A program made the position numbers and the translations under genes. Shown one piece after another: positions 14,092 through 23,965 of a DNA stretch of 64,000 nucleotides. The notes under the pieces are model-generated. The model worked only from the letters and a program-made list of their open reading frames with translations. It searched no databases and was not told the DNA's origin. Source of the DNA: Sphingobium cupriresistens (GTDB lineage: Bacteria > Pseudomonadota > Alphaproteobacteria > Sphingomonadales > Sphingomonadaceae); the NCBI RefSeq assembly GCF_004152865.1, contig NZ_SEOO01000014.1, positions 1-64,000 of the forward strand, in the 5' to 3' direction. Within the stretch, counting starts at the first letter, position 1. Each line of letters opens with the position of its first letter.

Positions 14092-15537
14092 TCAGAACTC
14101 GAACTTGTCCGCGACCAGCTGGTCGATCAGGCGCACGCCATAGCCGGTGGCGCCCTTGTCCCAGGTCGCGCCCGGCTTGTCCGACCATACCATCCCGGCG
14201 ATGTCGAGATGCGCCCATTTCACGCCATCGTCCACGAACCGCTTGATGAACTGCGCCGCGGTGATCGATCCAGCGTAGCGCCCGCCGATATTCTTCATGT
14301 CGGCAATCGGGCTGTCGATCATCTTGTTATAGGCGTCCGCCAGCGGGAAGCGCCACAGTTGGTCGCCGCTCGCCTTGCCCGCTGCGGTCAGGTCTTCCGC
14401 CAGTCCGTCGTCATTGGCGAACAGGCCGCCATATTGATCGCCCAGCGCGACGATCATCGCGCCGGTCAGCGTGGCCAGGTCGATCAGCACGTCCGGCGCA
14501 TAGGTCTTCTGCGCCCATGTGATGGCGTCACACAGCACCAGCCGCCCCTCGGCGTCGGTATTCAGCACCTCGATCGTCTGTCCCGACATCGACGTCACGA
14601 TGTCGCCGGGGCGCTGCGCATTGGCGTCCGGCATATTTTCGACCAGACCGCAAATGCCCACGACCCGCGCCTTCGCCTTGCGCCCGGCCAGCGCCTTGAT
14701 CGCGCCGGCGACCGCGCCCGCGCCGCCCATGTCCCACTTCATGTCTTCCATGCCGGCCGCCGGCTTGATGGAGATGCCGCCGGTGTCGAAGGTCACGCCC
14801 TTGCCGACGAAGACGACCGGCTTTTCGACAGCGCCATTGGTGCCGTCCCATTCCAGCGCCAGCAACCGCGCCTCTCGCACGGACCCTTGCGCCACGCCCA
14901 GCAGCGCGCCCATGCCCAGTTCTTCCATCGCTGCCTTGTCGAGGACGGTAATCTTCACGCCCAGTTCGGCCAGATGCTGGCAGCGTTCAACGAAGCTTTC
15001 GGGATAGAGGATGTTGGCTGGCTCCGACACCAGTTCGCGGGTGAAGGCGACACCGGCGGCGACCGCGGACAGCCGCTCCCAGGCCGCGTCCGCCCCGGCC
15101 GCGACCAGCGTGATCGTCTTGAGCGTCGGCTTGGCCTTTTCGGGCTGACGGGTGCGATAGGTATCGATCCGCCAGCCGCGCAGCAATGCGCCAAACGCCA
15201 GATGCGCCGCCAGTTCGCCGCTCGCGCCACCGAAAAACTCCACCGCGGCATGGATTGCGCCGCTGGTCGACAGCTTGGCGGTCAGCGCCGCGCCGGCCTT
15301 TTCCACGTCCAGTTCGCCGCCCGCGCCGATGCCCAGCAACAGCACGCGCAGCGTCTTGCCGCCTTCGGCCACGAAGCTTTCAAAGCTCGTCCCCGTCTCG
15401 CCGGTGAAGCGCGACGCGGCGGCGCCCGCCGCCAGGATCGGCGCCGCCGACAGGGGCAGCGTGTCGAACCCGCCCTTGGGCACGGCGAAGACCAGCGTGT
15501 CGGCATCGGGGCGGGTCGGGCTGAACTGGATATCCAT
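14092..15537 (-). CDS. pepA: leucyl aminopeptidase (cytosol aminopeptidase, M17)
   Basis: The product is 481 residues. It removes N-terminal residues from peptides with a two-metal site; PepA in other bacteria also binds DNA. The C-terminal catalytic domain has VFVGKGVTFDTGGISIKP (metal-binding Lys and Asp) and the M17 signature NTDAEGRLVLCDA. MKWDMGGAGAVAG is also conserved. The N-terminal macro-like domain is more diverged. It is the first gene of the pepA-holC pair and diverges from lptD across about 175 bases. Confidence 0.96.
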   Translation of the reverse strand: MDIQFSPTRPDADTLVFAVPKGGFDTLPLSAAPILAAGAAASRFTGETGTSFESFVAEGGKTLRVLLLGIGAGGELDVEKAGAALTAKLSTSGAIHAAVEFFGGASGELAAHLAFGALLRGWRIDTYRTRQPEKAKPTLKTITLVAAGADAAWERLSAVAAGVAFTRELVSEPANILYPESFVERCQHLAELGVKITVLDKAAMEELGMGALLGVAQGSVREARLLALEWDGTNGAVEKPVVFVGKGVTFDTGGISIKPAAGMEDMKWDMGGAGAVAGAIKALAGRKAKARVVGICGLVENMPDANAQRPGDIVTSMSGQTIEVLNTDAEGRLVLCDAITWAQKTYAPDVLIDLATLTGAMIVALGDQYGGLFANDDGLAEDLTAAGKASGDQLWRFPLADAYNKMIDSPIADMKNIGGRYAGSITAAQFIKRFVDDGVKWAHLDIAGMVWSDKPGATWDKGATGYGVRLIDQLVADKFEF

Positions 15538-15713
15538 CGGGGTTCTTGTCCTCTTGTCTCTTGGGCGGGCGAAGCCGCGCTCTTACCCGTCAGATAGTGC
15601 GGCTTTCCCCGTCTGGCAAAGCCGTTCGACCGATTTCCGGCCAAAGATGCGCGACGGGCGATTGCGGACCGGCAATCAGTGCGATAGGCGGGACGGCAAT
15701 ATGCGCCCCGTTG

Positions 15714-17996
15714 ATGAGGCCCCACCGCTTGCAAACCGTCCTGTTCCCTTTCCCTGTCCGCCATGCCTTATTGGCTGGCGCGGCGTTGCCCGGCTTCCTG
15801 CTGGCCCCCGCAGCGCTGGCGCAGCAGCTGAACGAGCCTGCCGCCCCGATCAGCGCGCCCGACGCGCCGATGCCGGAAAATGACGACCAGATCGGCTTTG
15901 CCGCCGATGCGCTGCAATATGACAGCAACAGCGAAATCGTGACCGCCGACGGCAATGTGCAGTTGCTGCGCGACGGCAACCGCCTGCGCGCCGACAAGAT
16001 CGTGTGGAACCGCACCAGCGGCAAGGTGGAGGCGATCGGCAATGTGTCGATCATCGATCCTGAAGGCAATATCGCCTATGGCGACCGCATCGACGTCACC
16101 GATACGCTGAAGGACGGCGCGGTCGACAATATGCTGCTCGTGCTTCAGTCGGGCGGCCGCCTGGCGTCGGTCAAGGGCACGCGCGCCAACGGCGTCTACA
16201 CGCTCAACCGCGCCACCTATACCGGCTGCGCGGTGGAGGACAGCCATGGCTGTCCCAAGGAGCCCACCTGGCAGATCAACGCCATCCGTGTGATCTACGA
16301 CCCGGTGCGGCAGCGCGTGACGTACAAGAACGCCAATATCGAACTGTTCGGTCTGCCGCTGATCCCGCTGCCCGGCCTGTCCCACCCGGTCGGCGATGGC
16401 GGCAGCAGCGGCCTGATGGTGCCCAATCTGCGCTATGACCGCAATAACGGCTTCGAAGTCGCGCTGCCCTATTATTTCAAGCTGGCGCCCAATCGCGACA
16501 TCACCGTCACGCCGCATGTCTATACCGACACGCTGCCGATGCTGGAGGCCAATTACCGCCATCTCTACGATCGCGGCGCCTATCAGGTCACCGGCTTCAT
16601 CACCCATGGCAGCCGCGTCGCCACCAGCGACAGCAGCGCGGGCACGACCCCGGCCGCATCCGAAAAGGATATTCGCGGCTATCTCGACGCCAGCGGCAAG
16701 ATGCAGTTGTCGCCCGAATGGAGCCTCGACGGGTCGATCCGCTTCGCCACAGACCGCACCTTCCTGCGCCGCTACGACATCAGCCGCGACGATCGGCTGC
16801 GCTCGACCCTGGGCGCGCAGCGGATTGGCGATGACAGCTATTTCTCGATTCGCGGCTGGACGGTGCAGACCCTGCGCCAAGGCGATTCGCAGGGGCAAAC
16901 GCCGATCGCGCTGCCGGTCATCGACTATCGCCTGCGGCTCAAGGACCCGCTGCTGGGCGGCGTGCTACAGTTGCAGGCCAATACGCTGGCCATCACCCGC
17001 ACCAGCGGTCAGGATACGCAGCGCGCCTTCGCCGCGGCGGAATGGAGCCTCCGCACGCTGACCGGGCTGGGGCAGGAAGTCACCTTCACCGGCTATCTGC
17101 GCGGCGACGTCTATCACAGCAGCGACAACGCGCTGACATCAGTGGTCAGCTATGCCGGCGATCCCGGCTGGCAGGCGCGCGGGATCGCCGCCGCCGCGGT
17201 CGACATGCGCTGGCCCTTCGTCGGCGAAGCCTTTGGCGGCGTGCAGCGCATCGCCCCGCGCGTGCAGATCGTCGCCGCGCCGCATCTGGCCAACCTGTCG
17301 CTGCCCAATGAGGACGCCCGCGCCGTCGATCTGGAGGACAGCAACCTCTTCGCGCTCAATCGTTTCGCGGGCTATGATCGGTTCGAGGATTCGACCCGCA
17401 TCACCTATGGGCTGGAATATAGCCTGGCGCTGCCCGACTTCTCGCTCGACGCCAATGTCGGCCAGAGTTACCGGATCGACAATCGCCCCGCCATCCTGCC
17501 CGACGGCACCGGCCTGTCCGACCGCACGTCCGACATCGTCGGCCGCACCACCGTCCGCTATAAGGATTTCCTTGCCCTCACTCACCGCTATCGCGTGGAC
17601 AAGGACAATCTGGCCGTCCGCCGCAATGAGATCGACGCGACCGTCGGCACCAAGAAAACCTATGCGATGGTCGGCTATCTGCGCCTGAACCGCGATGTGG
17701 CGTCGGGGCTGGAGGATTTGCAGGACCGCGAGGAACTGCGCCTGGGCGGTCGCATCCAGTTCGCCCGCTTCTGGTCGGTGTTCGGTTCGACCGTTATCGA
17801 CCTAACCGATGCGAGGGAAGCGCCGAACAGCACGTCCGACGGCTACGAACCCGTTCGCCACCGCCTTGGCGTCGCCTATGAGGATGATTGCCTGACCCTC
17901 GGCCTCACCTGGCGCCGCGACTATCAGGCCAATGGCGACGCGCGAAAGGGCAATGGCTTCCAGCTACGTCTAGCTTTCCGCAATATTGGCATATAA
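15714..17996 (+). CDS. lptD: LPS-assembly outer-membrane protein LptD
   Basis: The product is 760 residues from the ATG that begins a clear signal peptide (RHALLAGAALPGFLLAPAAL, cleavage after ALA). An LptA-like N-terminal domain follows (DNVQ-type repeats: ADGNVQLLRDGNRLRADKIV, KVEAIGNVSIIDPEGNIAYG), then the C-terminal beta barrel with alternating aromatic strands ending in a hydrophobic last strand (QLRLAFRNIGI). Cysteines at TGCAVEDSHGC and near the C terminus (DDCLTLGLTW) could form the interdomain disulfide. With LptE it inserts LPS, or glycosphingolipid-type lipid in sphingomonads, into the outer leaflet. SurA follows, and pdxA-rsmA complete a conserved cluster. Confidence 0.95.
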   Translation: MRPHRLQTVLFPFPVRHALLAGAALPGFLLAPAALAQQLNEPAAPISAPDAPMPENDDQIGFAADALQYDSNSEIVTADGNVQLLRDGNRLRADKIVWNRTSGKVEAIGNVSIIDPEGNIAYGDRIDVTDTLKDGAVDNMLLVLQSGGRLASVKGTRANGVYTLNRATYTGCAVEDSHGCPKEPTWQINAIRVIYDPVRQRVTYKNANIELFGLPLIPLPGLSHPVGDGGSSGLMVPNLRYDRNNGFEVALPYYFKLAPNRDITVTPHVYTDTLPMLEANYRHLYDRGAYQVTGFITHGSRVATSDSSAGTTPAASEKDIRGYLDASGKMQLSPEWSLDGSIRFATDRTFLRRYDISRDDRLRSTLGAQRIGDDSYFSIRGWTVQTLRQGDSQGQTPIALPVIDYRLRLKDPLLGGVLQLQANTLAITRTSGQDTQRAFAAAEWSLRTLTGLGQEVTFTGYLRGDVYHSSDNALTSVVSYAGDPGWQARGIAAAAVDMRWPFVGEAFGGVQRIAPRVQIVAAPHLANLSLPNEDARAVDLEDSNLFALNRFAGYDRFEDSTRITYGLEYSLALPDFSLDANVGQSYRIDNRPAILPDGTGLSDRTSDIVGRTTVRYKDFLALTHRYRVDKDNLAVRRNEIDATVGTKKTYAMVGYLRLNRDVASGLEDLQDREELRLGGRIQFARFWSVFGSTVIDLTDAREAPNSTSDGYEPVRHRLGVAYEDDCLTLGLTWRRDYQANGDARKGNGFQLRLAFRNIGI

Positions 17997-18081
17997 GGAA
18001 CAGGCTCCCGCCTACCGTCAGGACTGGTTAAGGCGGACCAGCGCATCACGCGCCGGTTCGTATTGGAGATTTTTGCCGACG

Positions 18082-19467
18082 ATGCTGCCTGTCGCTTCCT
18101 CGCCCATCAGCCTGTTTCATGGCGTCCGTTCGGGCCTTCGCACCCTGCTCCTGTCTTCGGCGCTGATCAGTGTCGGCGTCCAGCCGCTTCTCGCCCAGAC
18201 GGTCGATGACGGCAGCGATGTCGCGACGCAGCAACTTAACCTGCCCAAGGACGTGACCGTCTTTGGCAAGAGCGACCCCAATGTCCGCAAGGCGACGGCG
18301 ATCGTCAACGGCCGGATCATCACGGGTACGGACATTGACCAGCGCCTCGCGCTCATCATCACCGCCAATGGCGGCAAGGTGGAGGAAGCGGAGAAGGAGC
18401 GACTGCGCGTCCAGGTTCTGCGCAACCTGATCGACGAAACGCTCCAGATCCAGGAAGCCGCCGCCAACGACATCAAGGTCGATCCGGCAGAAGTCCAGCA
18501 AAGCTATGAGCGCGTGGCGGCCAATTTCCGCCAGTCGCCGACCCAGTTCGACGCTTATCTGCGCGAAAAGGGCAGCTCCGCCGCCAGCATCAAGCGCCAG
18601 ATCGAGGGCGAACTGGCTTGGAGCCGTCTGCAACGCCGCAACATCCAACCGTTCGTCAACGTGTCGGAAGACGAAGTGAAGTCGGTGGTCGACCGCCTGA
18701 ACGCCGCCAAGGGCAGCGATGAATATCGGATCGGCGAAATCTATCTGTCGGCGACCCCGGAAAATCGCGCGCAGATCGTCGCCAACGCGCGCAACATCAT
18801 CGAGCAGATTCAAAAGGGCGGCAGCTTCCCGGCCTATGCCCGACAGTTTTCCGAAGCCTCGACCGCAGCGGTCGGCGGCGATCTGGGCTGGGTCCGCCCC
18901 GCGCAGTTGCCGCCCGAACTGGCGCAGGCCGCTGCGGAAATGCAGGTCGGCCAGATCGCTGGGCCGATCGAAACCGTGGGCGGCGTGTCACTGGTCTATG
19001 TCATGGACAAACGGAAGGTCCTGACCGCCGATCCGCGCGATTCGCTGCTCAGCTTGAAACAGCTCTCCGTGCTTTTCCCCAAAGGGACGACCAAGGAACA
19101 GGCCAGCGCCAAGGCCGCCAGCTTCGCCGCCGCGATCAAGGAGATCAAGGGGTGCGGCCAGGCGAATGAGGTCGGGGCGAAGATCGGTGCCGACGTGGTC
19201 GATAACGACAATGTCAAGGTGCGCGACCTGCCGCCGCAGTTGCAGGACATATTGATTAATCTGCAGGTCGGCGAATCGACTCCGCCTTTTGGCTCGATCG
19301 ACGATGGCGTGCGCGTGCTGGTGGTTTGCGGTCGCGACGATCCGGTGTCAGCCAACGCCCCCAACGCCGAACAAATCCAGGCGCAGTTGGAAGAAGAACG
19401 GGTCAACAAGCGCGCGCGCATCTACCTGCGTGACCTTCGTCGTGATGCGGTCATCGAATATAATTGA
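18082..19467 (+). CDS. surA: periplasmic chaperone and peptidyl-prolyl isomerase SurA
   Basis: The product is 461 residues from an ATG that begins a signal peptide (RSGLRTLLLSSALISVGV, cleavage near LLAQ). GGAG lies upstream but at long spacing. The SurA N-terminal chaperone domain is present (ATAIVNGRIITGTDIDQRLA), followed by a parvulin domain (YRIGEIYLSATPENRAQIV, GGSFPAYARQFSEAS, GGDLGWVRPAQLPPEL, IAGPIETVGGVSLVYV) and a second, less conserved rotamase-like domain ending before the C-terminal helix. It escorts outer-membrane proteins, LptD among them, through the periplasm. Its end overlaps the pdxA start by 23 bases. Confidence 0.95.
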   Translation: MLPVASSPISLFHGVRSGLRTLLLSSALISVGVQPLLAQTVDDGSDVATQQLNLPKDVTVFGKSDPNVRKATAIVNGRIITGTDIDQRLALIITANGGKVEEAEKERLRVQVLRNLIDETLQIQEAAANDIKVDPAEVQQSYERVAANFRQSPTQFDAYLREKGSSAASIKRQIEGELAWSRLQRRNIQPFVNVSEDEVKSVVDRLNAAKGSDEYRIGEIYLSATPENRAQIVANARNIIEQIQKGGSFPAYARQFSEASTAAVGGDLGWVRPAQLPPELAQAAAEMQVGQIAGPIETVGGVSLVYVMDKRKVLTADPRDSLLSLKQLSVLFPKGTTKEQASAKAASFAAAIKEIKGCGQANEVGAKIGADVVDNDNVKVRDLPPQLQDILINLQVGESTPPFGSIDDGVRVLVVCGRDDPVSANAPNAEQIQAQLEEERVNKRARIYLRDLRRDAVIEYN

Positions 19468-20467
19468 CGTCGCGCCTCTCGCGCCCTTTGCGGTGTCGCT
19501 CGGCGATCCCGCCGGAATTGGGCCGGAGATCGTCGCGAAAAGCTGGGTGATGCGCGAAGCGCGCGGCCTGCCGCCCTTCTTCGCGGTGGGCGACGCCGCG
19601 TCGCTCCGCGCGGTATGGCTGGGACCGATCACGATCATCGGCGCGCCGGAGGAAGCCGCCGACGCGTTCGGCACGGCCTTGCCTTGCCTTCAGGTCGCCG
19701 ACGCGGGCGAAATCGTGCCGGGCAGCCCCAGCATCGACGGCGCGCGCACCGCGTTCCAGGCGCTCGAAGTCGCGGTCGGCCTCGCGCGGCAAGGGTCCGC
19801 CGCCGGGATCGTGACCGCGCCGGTGGGCAAGGAACAGCTATATGGCGTCGGCTTCACCCATCCGGGCCAGACCGAATTCGTTGCCGAACGCTGCGGCGTG
19901 TCGCCCCATAATGCGGTGATGATGCTGGCCGGACCGTCGCTGAAAGTCGTGCCAATCACCATCCATATCCCGCTGGCCGATGTGCCGTCGGTGCTGACCA
20001 TCGACCTGATCCGCGCGCGTGCGCTGACCACCGCCAAGGGATTGCAGCGCAATTTCGGTATCGTCCGCCCGCGCCTCGCCGTAGCCGGTCTGAACCCCCA
20101 TGCCGGCGAAAATGGCGCGCTGGGCCGGGAAGAGATCGACGTGATCCGTCCCGCCATCGATCTGCTCCGCGAAGACGGCCTCGATATCGTCGGCCCGCTC
20201 GCCGCCGACGGCATGTTCCATGCCCGCGCCCGCGAAGCCTATGACGCCGCGCTCTGCATGTATCACGATCAGGCGCTGATCCCGATCAAGACGCTCTATT
20301 TCGACGAAGGCGTCAACATCACGCTGGGCCTGCCGATCGTGCGCACATCGCCCGACCATGGCACAGCCTTCGGCATCGCCGGCACCGACAGCGCCAATCC
20401 CGGCGCGATGATGGCCGCGCTCAAGATGGCGGCCGAAGCCGCGCGCGCCCGCATCGCCCATGGCTGA
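19445..20467 (+). CDS. pdxA: 4-hydroxythreonine-4-phosphate dehydrogenase
   Basis: The product is 340 residues, beginning inside the end of surA; the longer upstream frame is surA DNA. PdxA oxidises 4-phosphohydroxy-L-threonine in pyridoxal phosphate synthesis. Motifs: [18 protein letters not shown] at the N terminus, [13 protein letters not shown] (metal His), [17 protein letters not shown] and [13 protein letters not shown] (second metal His). The overlap with surA and the 8-base overlap with rsmA show a tightly coupled operon. Confidence 0.97.
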   Translation: MRSSNIIDVAPLAPFAVSLGDPAGIGPEIVAKSWVMREARGLPPFFAVGDAASLRAVWLGPITIIGAPEEAADAFGTALPCLQVADAGEIVPGSPSIDGARTAFQALEVAVGLARQGSAAGIVTAPVGKEQLYGVGFTHPGQTEFVAERCGVSPHNAVMMLAGPSLKVVPITIHIPLADVPSVLTIDLIRARALTTAKGLQRNFGIVRPRLAVAGLNPHAGENGALGREEIDVIRPAIDLLREDGLDIVGPLAADGMFHARAREAYDAALCMYHDQALIPIKTLYFDEGVNITLGLPIVRTSPDHGTAFGIAGTDSANPGAMMAALKMAAEAARARIAHG

Positions 20468-21296
20468 CACCCGCCCCATATTGCCGCCTCTCCGCGACGT
20501 GATCGCACGCCACGGCCTTGCCGCCAGCAAGGCGCTGGGCCAGAATTTCCTGCTCGACGAGCAACTGCTCGACCGTATCGCCGCCATCCCCGGCGCGCTG
20601 GCCGACGCGCCGACGTTCGAAGTCGGTCCCGGCCCCGGCGGCCTGACCCGCGCGATTCTGCGCGCCGGGGCGCGGCTGGTCGCGGTGGAGCGCGATCGCC
20701 GTTGCCTGCCTGCGCTCGCCGAACTGGAGGAGGCCTTTCCCGGCCAGCTCCGCGTCATTTCCGGCGATGCGATGGCGATCGACGCCCATGCCGAGGCGGG
20801 CGACGGCGCCCATATCATCGCCAACCTCCCCTATAATGTCGGCACGCCGCTGCTGGTCGGCTGGCTATCCGCCGAATGGGAACCGCTGCCATGGTGGTCC
20901 AGCCTGACGCTGATGTTCCAGATGGAGGTCGCCGAGCGCATCGTCGCCAAGGCCGGCTCCGACCATTATGGCCGCCTCGCCGTCCTGTCCCAATGGCGCA
21001 GCGACGCGAAGATCGCAATGAAGGTGCATCGCAGCGCCTTCACTCCCCCGCCCAAGGTGATGTCCGCCGTGGTCCACATCACCCCCAGGCTGGCACCCGA
21101 CGGGGTGCAGCTCAAATATCTCGAACGCCTCACCGCCGCCGCCTTCGGCCAGCGCCGCAAGATGATGCGCCAGAGCCTCAAGGGCCTGCCCGGCGCGCTC
21201 GAAGCGTTGGCCAGCCTGGGTATCGACCCGCAACGTCGCGCCGAAACCGTCAGCGTCGAGGAATTTGTCGCCATCGCACGGATATTGAGCCGTTAA
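20460..21296 (+). CDS. rsmA: 16S rRNA (adenine1518/1519-N6)-dimethyltransferase
   Basis: The product is 278 residues. RsmA (KsgA) dimethylates two adenines near the 3' end of 16S rRNA during small-subunit maturation. Motifs: [19 protein letters not shown], the SAM site [15 protein letters not shown], and the catalytic [12 protein letters not shown]. The C-terminal helical domain includes [15 protein letters not shown]. It is the last gene of the lptD-surA-pdxA-rsmA cluster and is followed by a dispersed palindrome. Confidence 0.97.
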   Translation: MADTRPILPPLRDVIARHGLAASKALGQNFLLDEQLLDRIAAIPGALADAPTFEVGPGPGGLTRAILRAGARLVAVERDRRCLPALAELEEAFPGQLRVISGDAMAIDAHAEAGDGAHIIANLPYNVGTPLLVGWLSAEWEPLPWWSSLTLMFQMEVAERIVAKAGSDHYGRLAVLSQWRSDAKIAMKVHRSAFTPPPKVMSAVVHITPRLAPDGVQLKYLERLTAAAFGQRRKMMRQSLKGLPGALEALASLGIDPQRRAETVSVEEFVAIARILSR

Positions 21297-21324
21297 ATCC
21301 CAAGCCGATATTCAGCCCATCCGT

Positions 21325-21360
21325 TCGTGCTGAGTAGAGACTGAGCCTGTCGAAGGCTCG
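21325..21360. repeat. dispersed palindrome of the GAGCCTGTCGAAGGCTC type
   Basis: GAGCCT-GTCGA-AGGCTC forms a perfect 6-bp dyad, preceded by a TTCGTGCTGAG half. A related copy lies at 45526 and a degenerate one at 51845. It occupies the gap after rsmA. Confidence 0.6.
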
Positions 21361-21385
21361 TATCGAAGCATTGTCTGGAAACCCC

Positions 21386-21937
21386 ATGTCCCGCCTGATC
21401 CTGTTCAACAAGCCCTATGACATGCTGTCGCAATTCACCGATCGCGGCACCGACACGGCGCGCGCGACCCTGTCCGACTGCATCGCCGTGCCGGGCGTCT
21501 ATCCCGCCGGCCGGTTGGACCGCGATAGCGAGGGGTTGTTGCTGCTGACCGACGACGGCCGGCTGCAATCGCGCATCGCCGATCCCAAATATAAAACCGC
21601 GAAAACCTATCTGGCGCAGGTGGAGGGCGACGTCACCGACGACGCGATCGCCACGCTCCGCCGCGGCGTGGGCCTCAAGGACGGTCTTACTGGACCGGCC
21701 GATGTCGAACGGATCGACGCGCCAGACCTCTGGCCCCGTAATCCGCCGATCCGCGTGCGCAAGGCGATTCCCGACAGTTGGATCAGCCTCACTATCCGCG
21801 AAGGCCGCAATCGGCAGGTCCGCCGCATGACCGCCGCGGTCGGCCATCCCACCTTGCGCCTCGTCCGCTGGCGCATCGGTGACTGGACGCTCGATGGCTT
21901 GCAACCGGGCGAATGGCGCGAGGTTCAGGTCGGCTGA
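21386..21937 (+). CDS. rluE: 23S rRNA pseudouridine synthase, RsuA/RluE family
   Basis: The product is 183 residues without an S4 domain, the compact RluE-like form. The start [19 protein letters not shown] is family-typical. The catalytic motif [17 protein letters not shown] contains the active Asp. Also visible are [13 protein letters not shown] and the C-terminal [20 protein letters not shown]. It isomerises a uridine in rRNA, for RluE U2457 of 23S. An ATG 15 bases upstream is less likely. Its 3' end overlaps by 13 bases a convergent small CxxC-protein gene. Confidence 0.9.
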   Translation: MSRLILFNKPYDMLSQFTDRGTDTARATLSDCIAVPGVYPAGRLDRDSEGLLLLTDDGRLQSRIADPKYKTAKTYLAQVEGDVTDDAIATLRRGVGLKDGLTGPADVERIDAPDLWPRNPPIRVRKAIPDSWISLTIREGRNRQVRRMTAAVGHPTLRLVRWRIGDWTLDGLQPGEWREVQVG

Positions 21938-22119
21938 TCGGCATTACCGGGCAGGCGTAACAAACGCTTGCCCTTGGTCCGGCTGGTCAGATGATATTGG
22001 TCGCACCGGTCGCAACGATAGGTCCGCAGCGGCACGCTCCCCTCCAACGCCGCCGCCAGGGCCGCCTCCTGCGAGCCGAACCGCCGCTTGCGCGCGCAAA
22101 TGCTGAGTCGCGTGCGAAT
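21925..22119 (-). CDS. small zinc-ribbon-like CxxC protein with apparent ATT start
   Basis: This frame encodes about 64 residues: a basic start ([17 protein letters not shown]), an alanine-rich helix ([14 protein letters not shown]) and [20 protein letters not shown], a clear knuckle with CxxC. Together with the upstream cysteine it could bind zinc. This pattern looks like real protein, unlike the other two frames here. It has no ATG, GTG or TTG before the stop of the upstream oxygenase gene; the best candidate is ATT four bases after that stop, as in infC, with GAGGA upstream inside the preceding gene. Similar small proteins occur in other sphingomonads, from memory. Function unknown. Confidence 0.55.
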   Translation of the reverse strand: MRTRLSICARKRRFGSQEAALAAALEGSVPLRTYRCDRCDQYHLTSRTKGKRLLRLPGNADQPT

Positions 22120-22122
22120 CGC

Positions 22123-23274
22123 TCAATCCTCGGTCAGGAAGCTGACGCTACCTTCATTATAGAGCGTGACCACCAACGCCATCGCTTCATCGGCCTCCAT
22201 CAGCACTGGATCGATCAGGACGCTGTCCGCCGCGCAAATCTGCCGGGCCAGCACCGCCACATCGCCGCTGCAATCATGACTTTCGCCATCGACGAATAAT
22301 GTCACCGCGCCCTCCCCCGCCGCCACGAAGGCGAAGCGACTCGCCGGATTGCGGCACAGCGCGACGCCCTCCTCCACCAGTTCCCGCACATCCTCGACCG
22401 CGATCGGCTCTTCCGGCCGGAAGTCCAGTTCGGGATATTTACGCTCGCTACTATATTCCCCGAACCAGCGGGCGAAGGCCGCGCGATCGCTCAGCGCGTC
22501 GCCGACCATCGCCTGCAACCGCGCCAGCGCCGCCGCGCCGATCTCGCCGGGATTGGCCTGCGTCATCAGGTCCGGGTCGGCATAGCGGTCGTCATCATCC
22601 ATGCCGCCGACGACATGGGCGCAAAATTGCTCGACCAGTTCGCTGCGCGACGGGGCGCGAAAGCCGACCGAATAGGTCATGCAATCGTCGCCTACGGCCA
22701 CGCCATTATGCGCGACGCCCGGCGGCACATAGAGGATGTCGCCCGGCTCCAGCACCCATTCGGCTTCGGACTGGAAATCGGCCAGCAGGCGCAGATCCTC
22801 ATGCAGCATCAGCGGCGTATCGGCGTCGCACCGCCCGCCCACCTGCCAGCGCCGCCGGCCCAGCCCCTGGATCAGGAACACGTCATATTGGTCGTAATGC
22901 GCGCCCACGCCGCCGCCGTCGGTGGCGTAGCTGACCATCACGTCGTCGATCCGCCAGTTAGGGATGAAACGGAACGGCGCTACCAGCGCGGCGACGGCCG
23001 GCACATGCATGTCCACCGCCTGCACCAGCAATGTCCAGGGGCTGCGGCCCATCGCGCCGAACCGGTCTTCGGGCAGCGGCCCATGTTCGACCATCCAGCG
23101 CCCGTCGCCCTGGCCGATCAGCCGCGACTCGACGCCTTCCTCGCAGGCCAAACCCGCCAGTTCGTCCGGTTCCAGCGGGTTCACCCACGCCGCCCACGGA
23201 TTGCGGATCAGCAGCGGCTTCTTCTGCCAATAATCGCGCAGAAACAGGTCGACGTCGAAATCTGTGAAGTGCAT
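22123..23274 (-). CDS. cupin/JmjC 2-oxoglutarate oxygenase, ribosomal-protein hydroxylase (RoxA/YcfD-like)
   Basis: The product is 383 residues. The N terminus (FLRDYWQKKPLLIRNPW) and the JmjC core match YcfD/RoxA, the Fe(II) and 2-oxoglutarate enzyme that hydroxylates an arginine of ribosomal protein uL16. Iron ligands are seen in GGGVGAHYDQYDVFLIQGLG (His and Asp of HxD) and in ILYVPPGVAHNGVAVGDD (distal His). GRRRWQVGG contributes to the co-substrate pocket. The C-terminal winged-helix-like domain for dimerisation or substrate recognition is present. It lies near rRNA modification genes, in keeping with a ribosome role. A small CxxC-protein gene follows its stop immediately. Confidence 0.88.
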   Translation of the reverse strand: MHFTDFDVDLFLRDYWQKKPLLIRNPWAAWVNPLEPDELAGLACEEGVESRLIGQGDGRWMVEHGPLPEDRFGAMGRSPWTLLVQAVDMHVPAVAALVAPFRFIPNWRIDDVMVSYATDGGGVGAHYDQYDVFLIQGLGRRRWQVGGRCDADTPLMLHEDLRLLADFQSEAEWVLEPGDILYVPPGVAHNGVAVGDDCMTYSVGFRAPSRSELVEQFCAHVVGGMDDDDRYADPDLMTQANPGEIGAAALARLQAMVGDALSDRAAFARWFGEYSSERKYPELDFRPEEPIAVEDVRELVEEGVALCRNPASRFAFVAAGEGAVTLFVDGESHDCSGDVAVLARQICAADSVLIDPVLMEADEAMALVVTLYNEGSVSFLTED

Positions 23275-23354
23275 GGGCTGCCCGCGGTTCAGCGGCGCGC
23301 CTCATGCGCCCGCCCAACGGCCTTGCCGGGCTAACCCGACGAAGTCAAAGCGCG

Positions 23355-23873
23355 TTAAGGCGTTTGCGTCGGTGCCGCCTTGGGCACGGTCACCGCGTCC
23401 TTGCTCGTCATCGCGACGGCGGGCGGCCCTTTCTGGATCGCCGCGGCCAGCTTGCCGACCGACGCGCAGTCGCCCTTGCACAAGGCTTGCGCCTGCGCGA
23501 GCACATCCTTCGCCCTGGCGATCGCGCCCTTTTCGACCATCGCCTCGCCCTGCCCGGCCAGCGCGGCGACGTCGGTGGGATCGAGCAGCAGCGCCTCCTT
23601 GTAGAGGCGGATCGCCTTGCCCTGCAGCCCCTGTGCGCGCGCGATCTCCGCCAGTTCGATGAAGGCGGCGCGGTTGCGCGGATCGATCGCCAGCGCGCTT
23701 TCCAGCGCATCCGTCGCGCCTTCCAGATTGCCGGCCTTGTGCGCGGCCTCGCCCGCCTTCTGCCATTCGACCGACTGGGGGCTGATCTGACTATCCGGCT
23801 TCTGGCTCAGGCCTACGCTCGACACGGTGGTCAGGACGATAGCGAGCGCAATCGAGGCGGGGGTAAAACGCAT
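23355..23873 (-). CDS. exported TPR-repeat protein
   Basis: The product is 172 residues from the ATG that follows GGAGAT at correct spacing. It has a signal peptide (RFTPASIALAIVLTTVSSVG). At least two tetratricopeptide repeats are visible: EWQKAGEAAHKAGNLEGATD, then ALAIDPRNRAAFIELAEIAR, then GKAIRLYKEALLLDPTDVAA. A C-terminal pair of cysteines (CKGDCAS) may form a disulfide. It is probably periplasmic and acts in protein assembly. It lies about 90 bases downstream of the rRNA methyltransferase, in the same direction. Confidence 0.75.
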   Translation of the reverse strand: MRFTPASIALAIVLTTVSSVGLSQKPDSQISPQSVEWQKAGEAAHKAGNLEGATDALESALAIDPRNRAAFIELAEIARAQGLQGKAIRLYKEALLLDPTDVAALAGQGEAMVEKGAIARAKDVLAQAQALCKGDCASVGKLAAAIQKGPPAVAMTSKDAVTVPKAAPTQTP

Positions 23874-23965
23874 TAATATCTCCAGCCATGTTTCAGGCGC
23901 TGATTTCGGCCCATAGCCCACGCCCCAAGTGTCGCGATTTTGCGGGCGCTTGTCCATGGCCTGTT

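Noticed and set aside
14086..15597. Long plus-strand frame over pepA
   Set aside because: Shadow of pepA, no recognisable protein features.
21944..22126. Alternative frame (TTG start, 60 residues) over the small CxxC protein
   Set aside because: Its sequence is Gly/Ala/Arg low-complexity with no conserved-looking motif, whereas the neighbouring frame has the CxxC knuckle.
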